A stretch of 64,000 nucleotides of DNA from Apodemus sylvaticus (GCF_947179515.1 NC_067481.1:21096593-21160592), one strand, 5' to 3'. Counted from the first letter of the stretch, positions 10,640-20,965 are shown. The notes: generated from the sequence alone by a model not told the origin. Translations and numbers: made by a program.

Positions 10640-10992
10640 AGAGCGTCGCTCTTTCTGAGCTGATAGTGCTCCTGCGCACATGGTGACAGGTGTCAGGAAC
10701 TGCCAGACATTCTGTAAGAAATGTGGGAAGCACCAACCCCACAAGGTGACACAGTACAAGAAGGGCAAGGAGTCTTTGTCTGCCCAGGGAAAGCGGCGTT
10801 ATGACAGGAAATAGGGTGCCTATGTTGGGCAGACTAAGACTGTTTTCCGCAAAAAGGCTAAAACTACACAGAAGATTTGCTGAGTCTGGAGTGCGTTGAG
10901 CCCAGCTGCAGATCTACGAGGATGCTGGCTAGTAAGAGATGCAGGCATTTTTAGTTGGGAGGTCAACTAAAGGGCCATTGACTCTTTAACAA
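10640..10992 (+). pseudogene. Rpl36a-ps: Rpl36a-type ribosomal protein processed pseudogene
   Basis: A continuous intron-less copy of the eL42 (L36a/L44) ribosomal protein mRNA. The 5' UTR ('cgctctttctgagctgatag') precedes ATG at 10680. Translation from there gives recognisable family blocks: FCKKCGKHQPHKVTQYKKGK, then RKKAKTT. The first CxxC zinc-binding pair survives. It is dead: in-frame stops follow the RRYDRK and QKIC positions and the frame shifts after about 10890, so the second cysteine cluster is lost. The 3' UTR and A tail are not recognisable. The lack of introns indicates LINE-mediated retroposition. Rpl36al is an equally possible parent. Confidence 0.88.
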
Positions 10993-11084
10993 CTCCAGAA
11001 TGGTCTATATAAAAGCAACCCTCCTCAGCTAAGGCAGCACAGAGCCCTCCTATTCTGCAGTACTACTTCTGATAATGAAGTCAG

Positions 11085-11253
11085 GACTGATGGAAGTTTC
11101 TATTCTCTCTATATCTAAATCAATGGTTGCCCTCAGACTGTCATAATTTTCCCCTTGTAAGACCAGAGTGGAAGTCCTGGTGGCTGCCCCAGCCATCCGC
11201 AACCCCAACAGAAGGGAGACAGTGAGTGCATAACAGGCTTGGGGAGCGGGCAC
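11085..11253 (-). pseudogene. endogenous retrovirus env (TM) remnant
   Basis: An open stretch of about 67 codons includes a hydrophobic segment followed by a helical-looking region like the start of a gammaretroviral transmembrane subunit. Similarity stops at about 11085, where unrelated sequence begins. The surface subunit is absent. It follows the integrase remnant, as expected for env. Confidence 0.55.
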
Positions 11254-11299
11254 ATAGGATGGGGGAAGGAACCAGAATCCAAGGGTACCACCAGGCAGT

Positions 11300-12115
11300 C
11301 ACAGTCAAGGTCAAGTGATCTTGAGCTTGAGCAGATTGTCTATCTTCTGTACCGTCCAGCAGGGGTCTCTGGAGGGTGGGGTATCTGCAGGTTTCACATG
11401 GGAAGCATGCACCCAGGCTGCAGTACCGTCCACACTGAGCCCTGTGGGAGTATCTAGCAGTGCCAGGAAGGGTCCCTTCCATGAGGATTCTAGTGATTAT
11501 TCCCTGTAATCTCCTTACATAGATCCAGTCACCAGTCTGGAAGCGGAGAGGAGTCTCTGACATCCCTGGAACATTTAAGGCAGACAGTTTGGGCCAAATC
11601 TCATGTTGTGGGATACCTCCTGGGAGGGTCCAGTAGACAACAAAGGAGTTGGGGTACCAAACAGGATCTCAAAAGGGGGTCAGGTTAAAATGGCAGGGGC
11701 TGTTCTGGGCTCAGAGCAGGGCCATGGGGAGGGGCACCATCCAGCCTGAGCCAGTCTCCAAGGTCAGTGTAGTTAAGGTCTCTCATAGGATTCTGTTTAT
11801 TTTCTCTGCCTGTTCTGAGCTGTGGGAATGGTACGCACAATGGAGTTTCCAATTAGCCCCCAATATCTCTGTCAATCACTGACTTACCTTAGAGACAAAA
11901 GCAGGACCCTTGTCTGATCCAATTACCTTGGGCACTCCAAACCTTGGGAAAGTTTCTTCTAATATCTTCTTTAGCTATCATGGTAGCTGTTTCCTGCTTG
12001 GTGGAGAATGTCTCAATCCATCCAGAGAAAACATTTACAAACACTAGAAGGTATTCGTAACCATATTTTCCTGCCTTTACTTCCATAAAAATCTCTCAAT
12101 ATATTCTAATCTATT
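11300..12115 (-). pseudogene. endogenous retrovirus integrase remnant
   Basis: The 11889-12086 frame carries the integrase core block LLVFVNVFSGWIETF, where the usual catalytic aspartate position reads Asn. The frame then shifts just before the second acidic motif. A C-terminal integrase-like stretch (FQTGDWIYVRR) lies near 11530-11560. Frame breaks and the lost acidic residue make it inactive. Confidence 0.8.
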
Positions 12116-12509
12116 CTCCCCTAGGTCTTTTGCCCTGTTTACTCTGCTGCATAAGCATTCACTTGCTGGCATACCTTACACTGTTCTACTATCTCTCTGG
12201 CCCCAAACCTGAGTCTTATGAATATATACTTTAGGTCCCGTAACTGCTTGGGCAAGCTTTTTATCCCCTAAATGAGTCCATCTGTGCATTTGGCCTAGTA
12301 AGTCTTTTGCTTACTTTCTGGGGAGTATACTTCTCCCTTCTTGTGTGTGCCATTGTCCTTTCTTGGTGATAGTTGGTAGGGTGGCTGGCAATGAGTCCTT
12401 TTTCTTCAGCATGCTCTAAGTGAGGCCATCCCCTAATTCAGTCTCTTGCAGGCCCGTAACCAGGACAGGCGCCTGCATAGCCACTTCTGGAGCCACTTGC
12501 TCTGCCTGG

Positions 12510-12819
12510 TTATTGCCCACTGAGTCTCTTCCCTTCTGATGTCCTGGGCAGTGAATAATATTCACAAGTTGCCGGCTTCATTAGGGCATCCAAGAAGTCC
12601 AAGATTTCCTGTTTGTTTCCTCTGATGTGAGCAGTCCTCTTGGCATATATCCCTGTGGACGTGGGCTGTGGCAAAGGCATACCTGCTATCCGTGTAGATG
12701 TTAATTTTCTTGCTGGCTCCAAGTTCCAAGGTCTTGGTGGGGGCAACCAGCTCCACTTTCTGCATTGACATGCCAGAGGATAAATGTTCTACCCAGATGA
12801 CATTTGTGCTGTCCGCCAC
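12510..12819 (-). pseudogene. endogenous retrovirus RNase H remnant
   Basis: Contains the RNase H motif INIYTDSRYAFATAHVH with the acidic residue of the DSRYA block. The frame is then broken and continues in a second overlapping frame (12510-12746). It starts right next to the protease remnant, so the reverse transcriptase polymerase and connection domains are deleted. Confidence 0.82.
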
Positions 12820-12829
12820 AGCAGAACCT

Positions 12830-13153
12830 TCATGGAGAAAACTGTTCCTGTTTGTAAACCAGGTAGCCTCTGCTTTCGGCAGGCATCAGCCAGATCTCTA
12901 CTTTTAGGCTAGTTACCTGCGGCCTATAGGGCAGGAAGTACATCTGGGCCCCCATTTTGGAGAGCATGTCTTGCTCCAACAGAGGGTAGGGACAGTCTGG
13001 GGCGACCCTAAATGAATGGGTTACCACCCATCCTAACCCTAGATCCACTGTTCTTTCGGTAGTCCATGAGTACATTTTGGTACCAGTGGACCCAAGATTT
13101 TTTCTTGGAAATGGGGCCATTGGCTTGGAGTGTTGAGCTTCTATGTCCATCAA
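12830..13153 (-). pseudogene. endogenous retrovirus protease remnant
   Basis: A 107-codon frame shows gammaretroviral protease features: WTTERTVDLGLG in the flap-side region and CPYPLL near the C-terminal part. The active-site Asp-Thr/Ser-Gly end is not intact in this frame. Confidence 0.7.
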
Positions 13154-13199
13154 GAATTGAGTGAGTGGGTTTCTCCTCCATTCTAAGAGTTACCCTGTG

Positions 13200-14110
13200 T
13201 TCTGGGAGGGGGGGTCTGAACCACGTCTCTCCTAATCATTGTCTTCAGCCAGGGCTAACACCTTTACCATTTGAGGGCACTTTCCCCAAGGCCTGGGACT
13301 TCCTGCTGACATCTTCTGTTTGTTAGGGCACTCTCAGGCCCAGTGGCCTCTCCTCTTGGAGTATGTGCACTGGTCCTTTTCAAGGGGTTTTCGGTCTCTC
13401 TCTGGTTGGAGTCTCTCTTCTCTGTTTTTCCTAACTACTGTAGCCAGGACTTTCTGTAGATTCCTTCCCTGTCGCTTTTCTTTCTTTTACTCTGTTCCTT
13501 CTCCTCCATCTCCCTGTATCAGCAACCTACACTAAATCCCTCAACAGCTTACCCTGTCTTTCTAGCCTCTGAAGCCTTTTTCCTGATATCTCTACTAGCC
13601 TGGTCTATAAAAGCCATTGTCATAGGGTGTATATTGGCAGAATGCCTCTATGATCCATTCTAGATAGGCTGTGGTCCCTGTTTAACCTCACGTACCTTGG
13701 TCAAATTTGTGGGCCATCATGCGGTCCCTTGAGAACTGCCAATGGAATCTGGTGGTGGACCTTCAGGTGGCCCTTACCTTTTGCCATATTAAAGTGCCAG
13801 TCAGGTCTAGTGGGAAAGCCCACTGTTCATGACAGCCTGGTCAATCAATGGTGCCCCCAGGCCTGAAGGGGTATTCTTTTTGGCTTCCTGTATTATAAAT
13901 AAAACAGTCTCAAAGAGATTAATCAGTCTCTTGTAAAATATGTCCTTAGTGAGAGAGCTACCAGTGCTGCCAGCAGGTGGGGCCATGGGGACAAGGGTCA
14001 GGAAATATAGGGACGGTTTTGGAGCAACAGGTCTGCTGTTAAAGGGCCTTGGGGGGATCGACTTCTCAGGTCCAGATCTCTCTACTTGTGCTTCTTTCTT
14101 CCTGAAGACC
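13200..14110 (-). pseudogene. endogenous retrovirus gag remnant
   Basis: The complement of 13560-13750 matches a capsid region in several frames (for example a QYTPYD block), and the complement of 13318-13372 resembles a degraded CCHC zinc knuckle (CTYSKRRGHWA, with one Cys replaced). Stops and shifts throughout leave no frame over about 70 codons. Confidence 0.6.
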
Positions 14111-14855
14111 AGAACCTGTGAGGTGGGTCTCGGGAAAGAAAAGTTTTTTTTTTATCTATGAGGCAGGGAGGTGGGTCCTCTACTAGATTCTTCTAGGTAA
14201 CTATAAAGACTTTCTCTTCTACTGCTTTGATCACCTGCAAGTCAAAGGTCCCTATGAGTAGGTCATTCGGAGAAGCAGAGAGTAACTAACTTGCTTTTCA
14301 GTCGGTCTAATGTCCCAACAATGTCATCAGTCTACTTCCAAGAACACAGAACAAGATACCAACAAACACAGAGAAAAACAATCACCACACAGTTCGCCCC
14401 TTGATGGGCCCAGTTACAGACACCAGGTGCTCCTGTCCATACAGCAGGAACCAGATAACAGTTGTTTAGCCAGCTCCAGCAGTGCTGAAACAAACTAGGT
14501 GCTTCTGCCCATATGGCAAGAGCCAGATAAACCAGATTATAGCAAGACTCCGCTCCCGCCATTACTGTCTTGCCGTTCCCAGAAGGAGCAGAGCCTTCCC
14601 AGCTCTCCCCAGGGAGCCTGAAGTGTCCTTCAGTCCTCCATGGTCTCGACATTACAGCTTATCTACCCATCGAATTCAGTCACACCAGACACCATAGGCT
14701 CTCCGAGCCTCCCAGGTGCTTGCAAGCAAACTGAAAGTTCAGACAGACTTACAGACTCAGACTTTGACAAACAGCAAGACAGACAAAAAGACTGCGGGTG
14801 TTACCTGCTCGAGACTTCTGATTCACTACCCCAGCATGTCCCCACAGGAAGTCAG
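14111..14855 (-). other. provirus leader between primer site and gag
   Basis: Non-coding by composition. On + it includes three similar 'tagccagctccagcag' and 'gagccagataa' blocks near 14450-14530, suggesting internal duplication. A packaging-type function is position-based inference only. Confidence 0.4.
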
Positions 14856-14874
14856 ATTCCCGGACAACGCACCA
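14856..14874 (-). promoter_or_regulatory. retroviral primer-binding site, tRNA-Gly-like
   Basis: Minus strand reads tggtgcgttgtccgggaat, two mismatches from the complement of the tRNA-Gly 3' end as I recall it. It lies 2 bp inside the LTR's terminal CA, the standard spacing. Confidence 0.75.
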
Positions 14875-14876
14875 AA

Positions 14877-15308
14877 TGTAAGACTGGGAGGAGGGGCTTA
14901 AATAACTGAGACCTCCTGAGTGAACAATGTGGAGATGGGAATTGATGCAAAAAGCAAGAGGAATTTTATTTACTCCAGCACACTGGGGTCGCCCTGCACA
15001 CGGGGAAAGAACGATCACCTGCAGGCCACACAGCTGGCTTTAATACAGTCCTCAGGGCAGCCACCATTAGGCACAATGTGACTGGCAGAACAATGTTACC
15101 TTTAAACTAATTGGTTGTTAGGGGATGAGGTAGGTGGCCAACGGTCTCAGAATAACGCTGGGCCTCCCCTAGCTGCAGGGACCTCCCTGTGGTCTGAGGA
15201 ATGTAATTTAGCCTCTCCCTTCTGGGAGGGGCAAGTGTTCCATGACCTTCCCAAAGTTCCTGAGCTGACCCTCTCATTGGCAGTGGACGGTAGTCCCTTT
15301 TAAATGAC
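14877..15308 (-). mobile_element. 5' LTR of the provirus
   Basis: On the minus strand the LTR ends ...cttaca next to the primer site. A polyadenylation signal (aataaa) lies near 14967-14972, a TATA-like 'gtattaaag' near 15040 and a CCAAT box near 15106-15112. The outer end is uncertain: TG at 15308 is my choice, 15350 is possible. Confidence 0.65.
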
Positions 15309-15399
15309 ACTTGCTTGGAAAGCCCATGTTACCTCAAACCTGGAGTACAAGTCTGCTGAACACGCCAGCCCTGTCAGCAGGACTATGGGATGGTCAGAA

Positions 15400-15525
15400 G
15401 CAGCTGCCTAGGCTGGTCTTGAACTCATTTTGGAGCCAAATCAGGTTTTGAACTTGTGATCCTCCTGCCTCAGCCTACAACCAAGTAAACAGAATTACGG
15501 GCCTGAGCCACCAGGCATGACCTTC
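15400..15525 (-). repeat. B1 SINE (old)
   Basis: Antisense: 'taggctggtcttgaactca', 'gatcctcctgcctcagcct' and 'gagccaccaggcatgacc', with an extra internal stretch. Weakly conserved. Confidence 0.6.
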
Positions 15526-15683
15526 CCTGAATAGCATTACCCGAATGGATCCGCCTAGGAATCGTATTCCTCTTCCACTAGGAAGGAGGCTAGTCCCCGA
15601 GTTTTCACGGCATGCACAGCTTGACAAATAGCAGTATTTAATAAACCCCAAAGGGTGACTAAACTAATTATGGGTGTAGTTGA

Positions 15684-15884
15684 TGTTGGGGTTTTGTGTA
15701 AGCTCCACCCCACACCTACCTGGCAATAGCCAGGTATGCCCCGCCCCAGAGATCTGGCCCACTATAAGAGGGGCTACTTGCCCCTCCTCTCTCTCTTTGC
15801 TCTCCGCTCTCCCACACTCTCTCACCTCTCTGCCCCTGGGGCTCTCCCCCCCCCCCCACGTGGTCATGGCCGGCCTCCACTCCT

Positions 15885-15935
<51 letters not shown>

Positions 15936-16143
15936 ACTAACTCCCATCCCCTATTCTGAATAAACTCTATTCTATACCATGTCTGTGTGTGTGTGTTCCC
16001 TCAGGGGCAGAGGTGCCCAGGCAAGGGCCCGCCTGGACACCTTCCCCACGCCGCCTAGCCACACTCACCTAACTCACCTATATTCTCACCTAACCTCCTA
16101 TATTACCCCCTTTAAGCCTCATCATCCTTCATTGAATCCTTCA
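15684..16143 (+). mobile_element. solo LTR, copy 1 of 4 (RLTR10-like, name uncertain)
   Basis: TG...CA element of 460 bp flanked by a perfect 5-bp duplication 'gttga' (15679-15683 and 16144-16148). Contains GC box 'ccgcccc', TATA 'tataag' at 15763-15768, a (C)n at about 15847-15859, (CT)n at about 15886-15932 and 'aataaa' at 15959-15964. No internal retroviral sequence follows. Confidence 0.85.
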
Positions 16144-16403
16144 GTTGATCCTAGTGATGAGCTTGGTGTTCCCACCCCTTCGCCTAGCCACCGGCAAATG
16201 TGTACGGCCCTAGCTCTACCCCTCCAGCACAGGGAAGCGGGGGCAAGAGGGGATAGTTTCCTTAGCATCTGGGAAAGCAAGACTCTAAAAGTATAGGGAT
16301 GTTTCTTGGGGTTCTAGTCATCCCAGGCAGCTTAGTAGGTGAGAAAGAAGTGGATGCTTCAGGGGTAAGGGATGGTAAGTGTGCAGGATAGAAATAAACA
16401 TGG
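16144..16403. other. short single-copy spacer
   Basis: Between the first solo LTR and an ID-B1 SINE; nothing recognised. Confidence 0.5.
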
Positions 16404-16406
16404 GGT

Positions 16407-16630
16407 GGGGCTGGATTGTCGCTCAGTTGGTAGAGCATTTACATAACATACATAAGGCCCTGGGCCTAATTCCCAGCATTAAGTAAACCAGGCATGGTGG
16501 TACACATCTATAATCCTAGCCTTTAGGAGGTAAAGGTGGGAGGATCAGGAGTTCAATGTCATCCTCAGCTACACAGCGAGTCTGTGGCCAGACTGGGCTA
16601 TGCAAGACCCTGACTTAAGAGAAAAGAGAG
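16407..16630 (+). repeat. ID-B1 composite SINE
   Basis: ID-like tRNA head ('ggctggattgtcgctcagtt', 'gtagagcatt') fused to a B1-like right half ('ccaggcatggtggtacacat', 'ctacacagcgag'). Followed by a GA-rich A tail to about 16672. Confidence 0.75.
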
Positions 16631-16720
16631 GAGACAGGAGAAGAGAGGAAGGGAAAAAGGAAAGGAAAAAAATACAGATGACTTGGAACCCTAAGAAGTA
16701 ATAGACTAAACTGCTAGACT

Positions 16721-16723
<3 letters not shown>

Positions 16724-16762
<39 letters not shown>

Positions 16763-16779
16763 GTGATTTGCTGAGACGT

Positions 16780-16812
<33 letters not shown>

Positions 16813-16821
16813 ATTTCCTGA

Positions 16822-16861
<40 letters not shown>

Positions 16862-16880
16862 TGTGTGATTTCCTGAGATG
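16724..16880. repeat. compound (TG)n with a repeated 14-bp spacer
   Basis: Three (TG)n blocks are separated by near-identical 14-mers: gatttgctgagacg at 16765, gatttcctgagacg at 16812 and gatttcctgagatg at 16867. Confidence 0.95.
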
Positions 16881-17773
16881 AAAGAACAGGATCTATACTG
16901 TGGAAGCCAGGCCAGTGCCAAAAGGATCCTGGAGTTACTGGAGGTACAGGAGTTTATGACCAACCACTGAGTTAGAACAAAGGAGAGAAAAGACAAGAAG
17001 CACCTCAGTGCAGGAGATGAGGCTCCATCCTGTGGCTGCCCCAGGACCCTGGTGGGGTAACCTGATGGTCACTTGGTCCCGGGACAGGCACATTGGGCTC
17101 TGGGAGGCCACAGGAGCAGCTGGAGTAAATCCTGTGGGAAAAGAGGAGAGAGAGAGGGAGAGGGAGAGGGAGGGAGAGAGAGAGAGAGAGGGAGAGAGAG
17201 AGCGTTGTGCTCTGGCGACAGTTGTCTGTGGTGGTTCACAGGGGACACTCAGGAGCCAGAGAGCGAGGGGGGAGAAGGAGCCCCCTGGAAGGCTCCCAGG
17301 TTTCCAGCTGTTTGCTCTAGGGAAAAAGAAGAATTACTCCTCAGCTCCTCTCTCTTTCCCAAAGCCCCTGGGGACCCCCCCCCAGCCTCCTCCCTGCTGC
17401 TCTGCCCCGCTTTTCCCCCTCCCCCTGCTTGCCCGCAGTGGGAGGGAAGCAGGCATAAAATCGTGGAACAAAGGGATTAGAGTCGCGGTTCCCCCCTTCT
17501 CCACAGAGGAAAACCCTGTTGGGAGAAGGGAGGTCTGGGAGGGCCGATGAGATTAGGGATCTGGAACAGCAGCAGCCAGGAACTGCCACTCCGATGGGCT
17601 ACAACCTTCTTAGTACCCTCCTCCCTCCCTTCGGCAAAGATGCTCTTCTTCGATGTCTCCAGCATATAGCTTCCTCCCTGTCGCCTTCCACCTGAGCGGA
17701 CGCCCAGTGAGGGCACCCGCAGCGACAGGAATCCTTGTGGCAGGACAGGTGAGAGGAAAAGGAAGGGCCAGGT
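16881..17773. other. single-copy sequence with (GA)n
   Basis: A purine tract (GGGA/GA)n lies at 17141-17202. Open frames of 180 aa (17008-17550, +) and 134 aa (17610-18014, -) run through this tract or the next LTR. No gene called. Confidence 0.5.
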
Positions 17774-18161
17774 TGTTGGCATTCTGTCTAAACTCCACCC
17801 CACACTTACCTGGCAACAGCCAGGTATGCCCCGCCCCATAGACCTGGCCCACTATAAAAGGGGCTACTTGCCCCTCCTCTCTCTCTCTCACCTCTCTGCC
17901 CCTTGGGCTCTCCTCCCCTCCCCCTCTCACCGTGGTCATGGCCAGCCTCCACTCCACTTCTCTCCTCTCTCCTCTCATTCTCTCTGCCTCTCTAACTCCC
18001 ATTCTCTGCCCCAAATAAACTCTATTCTATACCATTTCTGTGTGCATGTGGTCCCTCAGGGGGAAGAGGTGCCTGGGCATGGGCCTGCCTAGGCACCCCC
18101 TTCCCCCACACCACCGTGCCACACTCCCTAAACCCCCCTGTCTCTTTTTAAGCCCCTTTCA
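17774..18161 (+). mobile_element. solo LTR, copy 2 of 4
   Basis: 388 bp, starts tgttggcattctgtc and ends cctttca. Perfect 5-bp duplication 'caggt' at 17769-17773 and 18162-18166. TATA 'tataaaag' and 'aataaactctattctatacc' are conserved with copy 1; the CT tract is shorter. Confidence 0.87.
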
Positions 18162-18370
18162 CAGGTAAAGGTAGAAGGCTCTGATTTCCTGCCAGGTCCT
18201 CCCACTTCCCAGCTGTCCACAGGCAGACAAGCACTACAACCTCCCAAGCCCCAGAGTCCTTATCTGTTTGTTTGTACACAGGGTCTTGTTTAGCACAAAC
18301 TGGCTTCGAATTTGGTTTGTAGCCAAGGGCGACGAACTTCTCACTTCCTGCCTCTTCATCTCCAGGGTAG

Positions 18371-18427
18371 GGATGACAAGTGTGTGTGGGGATGACAAGT
18401 GTGTGTGGGGATGACAAGTGTATGTGA
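18371..18427. repeat. 19-bp tandem repeat, three units
   Basis: Unit ggatgacaagtgtgtgtgg starts at 18371, 18390 and 18409. The unit resembles the antisense B1 'ggattacaggtgtgtg' end, and 18285-18370 looks like a degraded antisense B1. Confidence 0.85.
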
Positions 18428-18471
18428 CCATTCCCAGAGTGAGCATTTCCTCATATATGAAAATAATTAGC

Positions 18472-18622
18472 GGGGCAGTGGGGGCACATGCCTGTAATCC
18501 CAGCACTTGGGAGGCAGAGGCAGGCGAATTTCTGAGTTCAAGGCCAGCCTGGTCTACAGAGTGAGTTCCAGGACAGCCAGGGCTATACAGAGAAAGCCTG
18601 TCTCGAAAAAAAAAAAAAACAA
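18472..18622 (+). repeat. B1 SINE (young)
   Basis: 'cctgtaatcccagcacttgg', 'tttctgagttcaaggccagc' and an A14 tail. Confidence 0.94.
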
Positions 18623-18668
18623 ATCCAAAAAACAATAAAAAAGAAAAGAAAAGAATTATAGCCATTTT

Positions 18669-18890
18669 CTGAGTATCCATTATCCACCATCAACCATGAT
18701 CCAAAAATATTAAGTGGAAAATTCTAGAAACAATTGATAAGTTTTAAGTAACTTTCATGGTGGTAGATTGTGATTACGACCGTTATGTTTTGGTTATAGC
18801 TATCACTCTTTCACTGTGGCCCACTTATAAATTGAACTTTATCATCTGTGTGCATGAAGAGTAGTTCATAGGACACTTGGCACTAAGCAC
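18669..18890 (+). mobile_element. Tigger-type (mariner) DNA transposon remnant
   Basis: 'gagtatccattatccaccat', 'ccaaaaatattaagtggaaa' and 'gataagttttaagtaacttt' match the 5' end of Tigger2/MER28 elements. 'cttataaattgaactttatc' near 18823 matches the 3' part. The transposase region between is deleted. Confidence 0.75.
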
Positions 18891-18895
18891 AGCTT

Positions 18896-19424
18896 TAAGT
18901 GTCTGTTGGGCATCTGGAAATGAGCCCCCCCCCCCCATCCCTTCCTGGGATACAGAAGGACCATGTACCTAGCTTTTAGATGTAACTTCAGTGATCAAGT
19001 GAGGTGGAGAGGTATTAAGAGGGGTCTGGAAACAAGGACACCTCGAACAATTGCAATCACCCTTGGGAGAACATGGATGGAGACCCCATTTATGTGCATC
19101 TAAAGAAGAACCAAAAGTCAGGTTTAACAGACGCTATTTTAAATGTGTCTGGGAAGCATGACCTACCAGACGCTTTGGGATCAACTAAAGTAGCACTAAG
19201 AAGAAAGTTTACAGCTGTGGGTTCTTATGCTGCAACCCAGGGAGAATAGGATGAATGTTTGGACAAAGTGAAAATAGTCCCAATCATCTAAGGAGGTACC
19301 TTGAGGTTTTAGACTAAAACAATCCAATCCCCAAAGCAGCAGACAGCAAGAAATCATTAAGATCAAGGTAGAAATTAATGAAATGGAGACAAAAACAGAC
19401 AGACAAACAAACAAAACAGTGTAT
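18896..19424. other. single-copy sequence
   Basis: A (C)n run lies at about 18926-18936. Nothing else is recognised; a 127-aa minus frame (19196-19579) runs into the next B2. Confidence 0.5.
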
Positions 19425-19642
19425 AGGGCTGAAGGGATGGGTCCATGGTCAAGAGTGTGTATTGCTCTTCCAGAGGACAGGAGTTTGATTCCCAATGGCC
19501 CCATCCATGAGGTCACAGCTACGTGTAACTCAACTCCAGATGCTCCAATACCTCTTCTGGTCTCCAAGGGCATATGCATTTGTGTTCACATGCCCCATCC
19601 CCCAACACAGGCATACACACATAATTAAAATAATAAAATATC
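19425..19642 (+). repeat. B2 SINE
   Basis: 'gtgtattgctcttccagagg', 'gtttgattcccaatgg' and 'cctcttctggtctcc' with an AT-rich tail. Confidence 0.85.
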
Positions 19643-19936
19643 AAAAGAACAATGCATAGAACCAAGGAGTCAGTTCTTTGTTGTATATATATATAATTCC
19701 TTCATCCTTAATAGACAAATTTTCACTGGAATATTCTAGGTACTTGGGAATCTGGGTTTAAATTTGGAGTTTCTAGATCTGTGGGAGAGTATGAGGTAGC
19801 ACAGTTTGGGAAGGGGTAGCCTTGGCTCTATCCCATATCTGCTTCTCTGCTCTCTCTCTGTCCTCACCAGGACATGGCAAAGGTTTTCTGAAGATTCACA
19901 AAGCAGCCCTAGCCTTCCCAGATCTGATGTCTAGAC

Positions 19937-19981
<45 letters not shown>

Positions 19982-20849
19982 ATCTGGTGACCAGAGATGT
20001 ACTCTGGGGCATCTTGGGACTGGGGCCCGGGGTTAGGAGAAAAGCCATTACAGCTTCTAGAAGAGACTGCTGGGCTCCAGGGGAAAAAGAGGCCAGGGAC
20101 CTAGAATTGTCCGGCATAAGGCAAAGACAGAGTTACCTCAGCAGGTCATATCCTCTCAGCCCCACAGGCTCCATATCCTGTGGCAGGATGCCTGTGTGGG
20201 GCCTGGACAAAGACTGCACGCTCCGTTTGATGCTCTCCAGTTCCTGAGTGGAAAGGATTATTCTCATGTCGCCCCTCCCCCAGGCTGCGGCTCCCGTCCC
20301 CGTTCTCCACTCCTATGATATTTTCTGTAGGGAAGATCAGGGATAATTTACACAGCAGCAGATCAGAGGCGTGGAAAGAGTAGATGACCTTGGGGACAGA
20401 TGCAACAGGATGCCAAGAACGCTTGGGTCAGGTTCAAGACTCCTCAGACCCGGGAGCTGCTAAGCCGCTCCCCTCCCTCCTCCCTGGAAGACTTGGACAC
20501 TTTGTTATTTATTATCTGAGAGCAGAGAACCCGAGAGCCCGAGCCAAGAGCGTAGCCAAAAGCCTGTAGGGAACTGATCCAAGCTCGGTGAAGAGTGAGT
20601 GTTGGCCAAGCAGACCTGGAGAGAGAAGGTGATGGCTGCCGGGACAGCCCAAGACCACGTAGAGACCTCCTGCTCTGTAAAGGCAATGCCCAGCGAGACT
20701 GCACACCCAGGCTGGATGAGACTGCAGAGAGCCACACAGAGATGCCTGGGGTCTGGACCAGGAGCTGAGAGCAGGTGTCTGGACCTGGCTGAGCCGGAGA
20801 TGTGCATTCTGGGAAGCAAGATCATTTGATGCCATCACCTAACCATGGG
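19643..20849. other. single-copy sequence with (GA)n
   Basis: (TA)n at 19684-19695 and (GA)n at 19941-19980. Overlapping frames of about 100 aa on both strands at 20505-20838 lack any domain. No gene called. Confidence 0.5.
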
Positions 20850-20965
20850 ACTTGAAAGTCTTCCCTTCTCCGACCCTCTGTTTCCTCATCTCTAAAATGG
20901 TGTAAGTGGTACTTTCTTTTTGAACTAAAGATTTAGGTATATAAAGCCCTGTACCTTGGGCAAAG
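20850..20965 (-). repeat. MIR SINE fragment
   Basis: Antisense MIR: 'ctctgtttcctcatctctaa' and 'aaatggtgtaagtggtactt', then AT-rich sequence. Confidence 0.6.

Larger units (their letters stand above)
11050..15308 (-). mobile_element. defective class I (gammaretrovirus-like) endogenous provirus
   Basis: On the minus strand from high to low coordinate: LTR, primer-binding site, leader, gag remnant, protease, RNase H, integrase, then a short env transmembrane remnant. Every reading frame is broken. Reverse transcriptase between protease and RNase H is missing, as are most of env and the 3' LTR. It cannot encode a virus. Gene order and relatedness of the pieces place it in class I (ERV1). No target duplication can be read because the 3' end is lost. 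Confidence 0.85.

Noticed and set aside
16407..16480. tRNA-like segment
   Set aside because: Head of an ID-B1 composite SINE rather than a tRNA gene.
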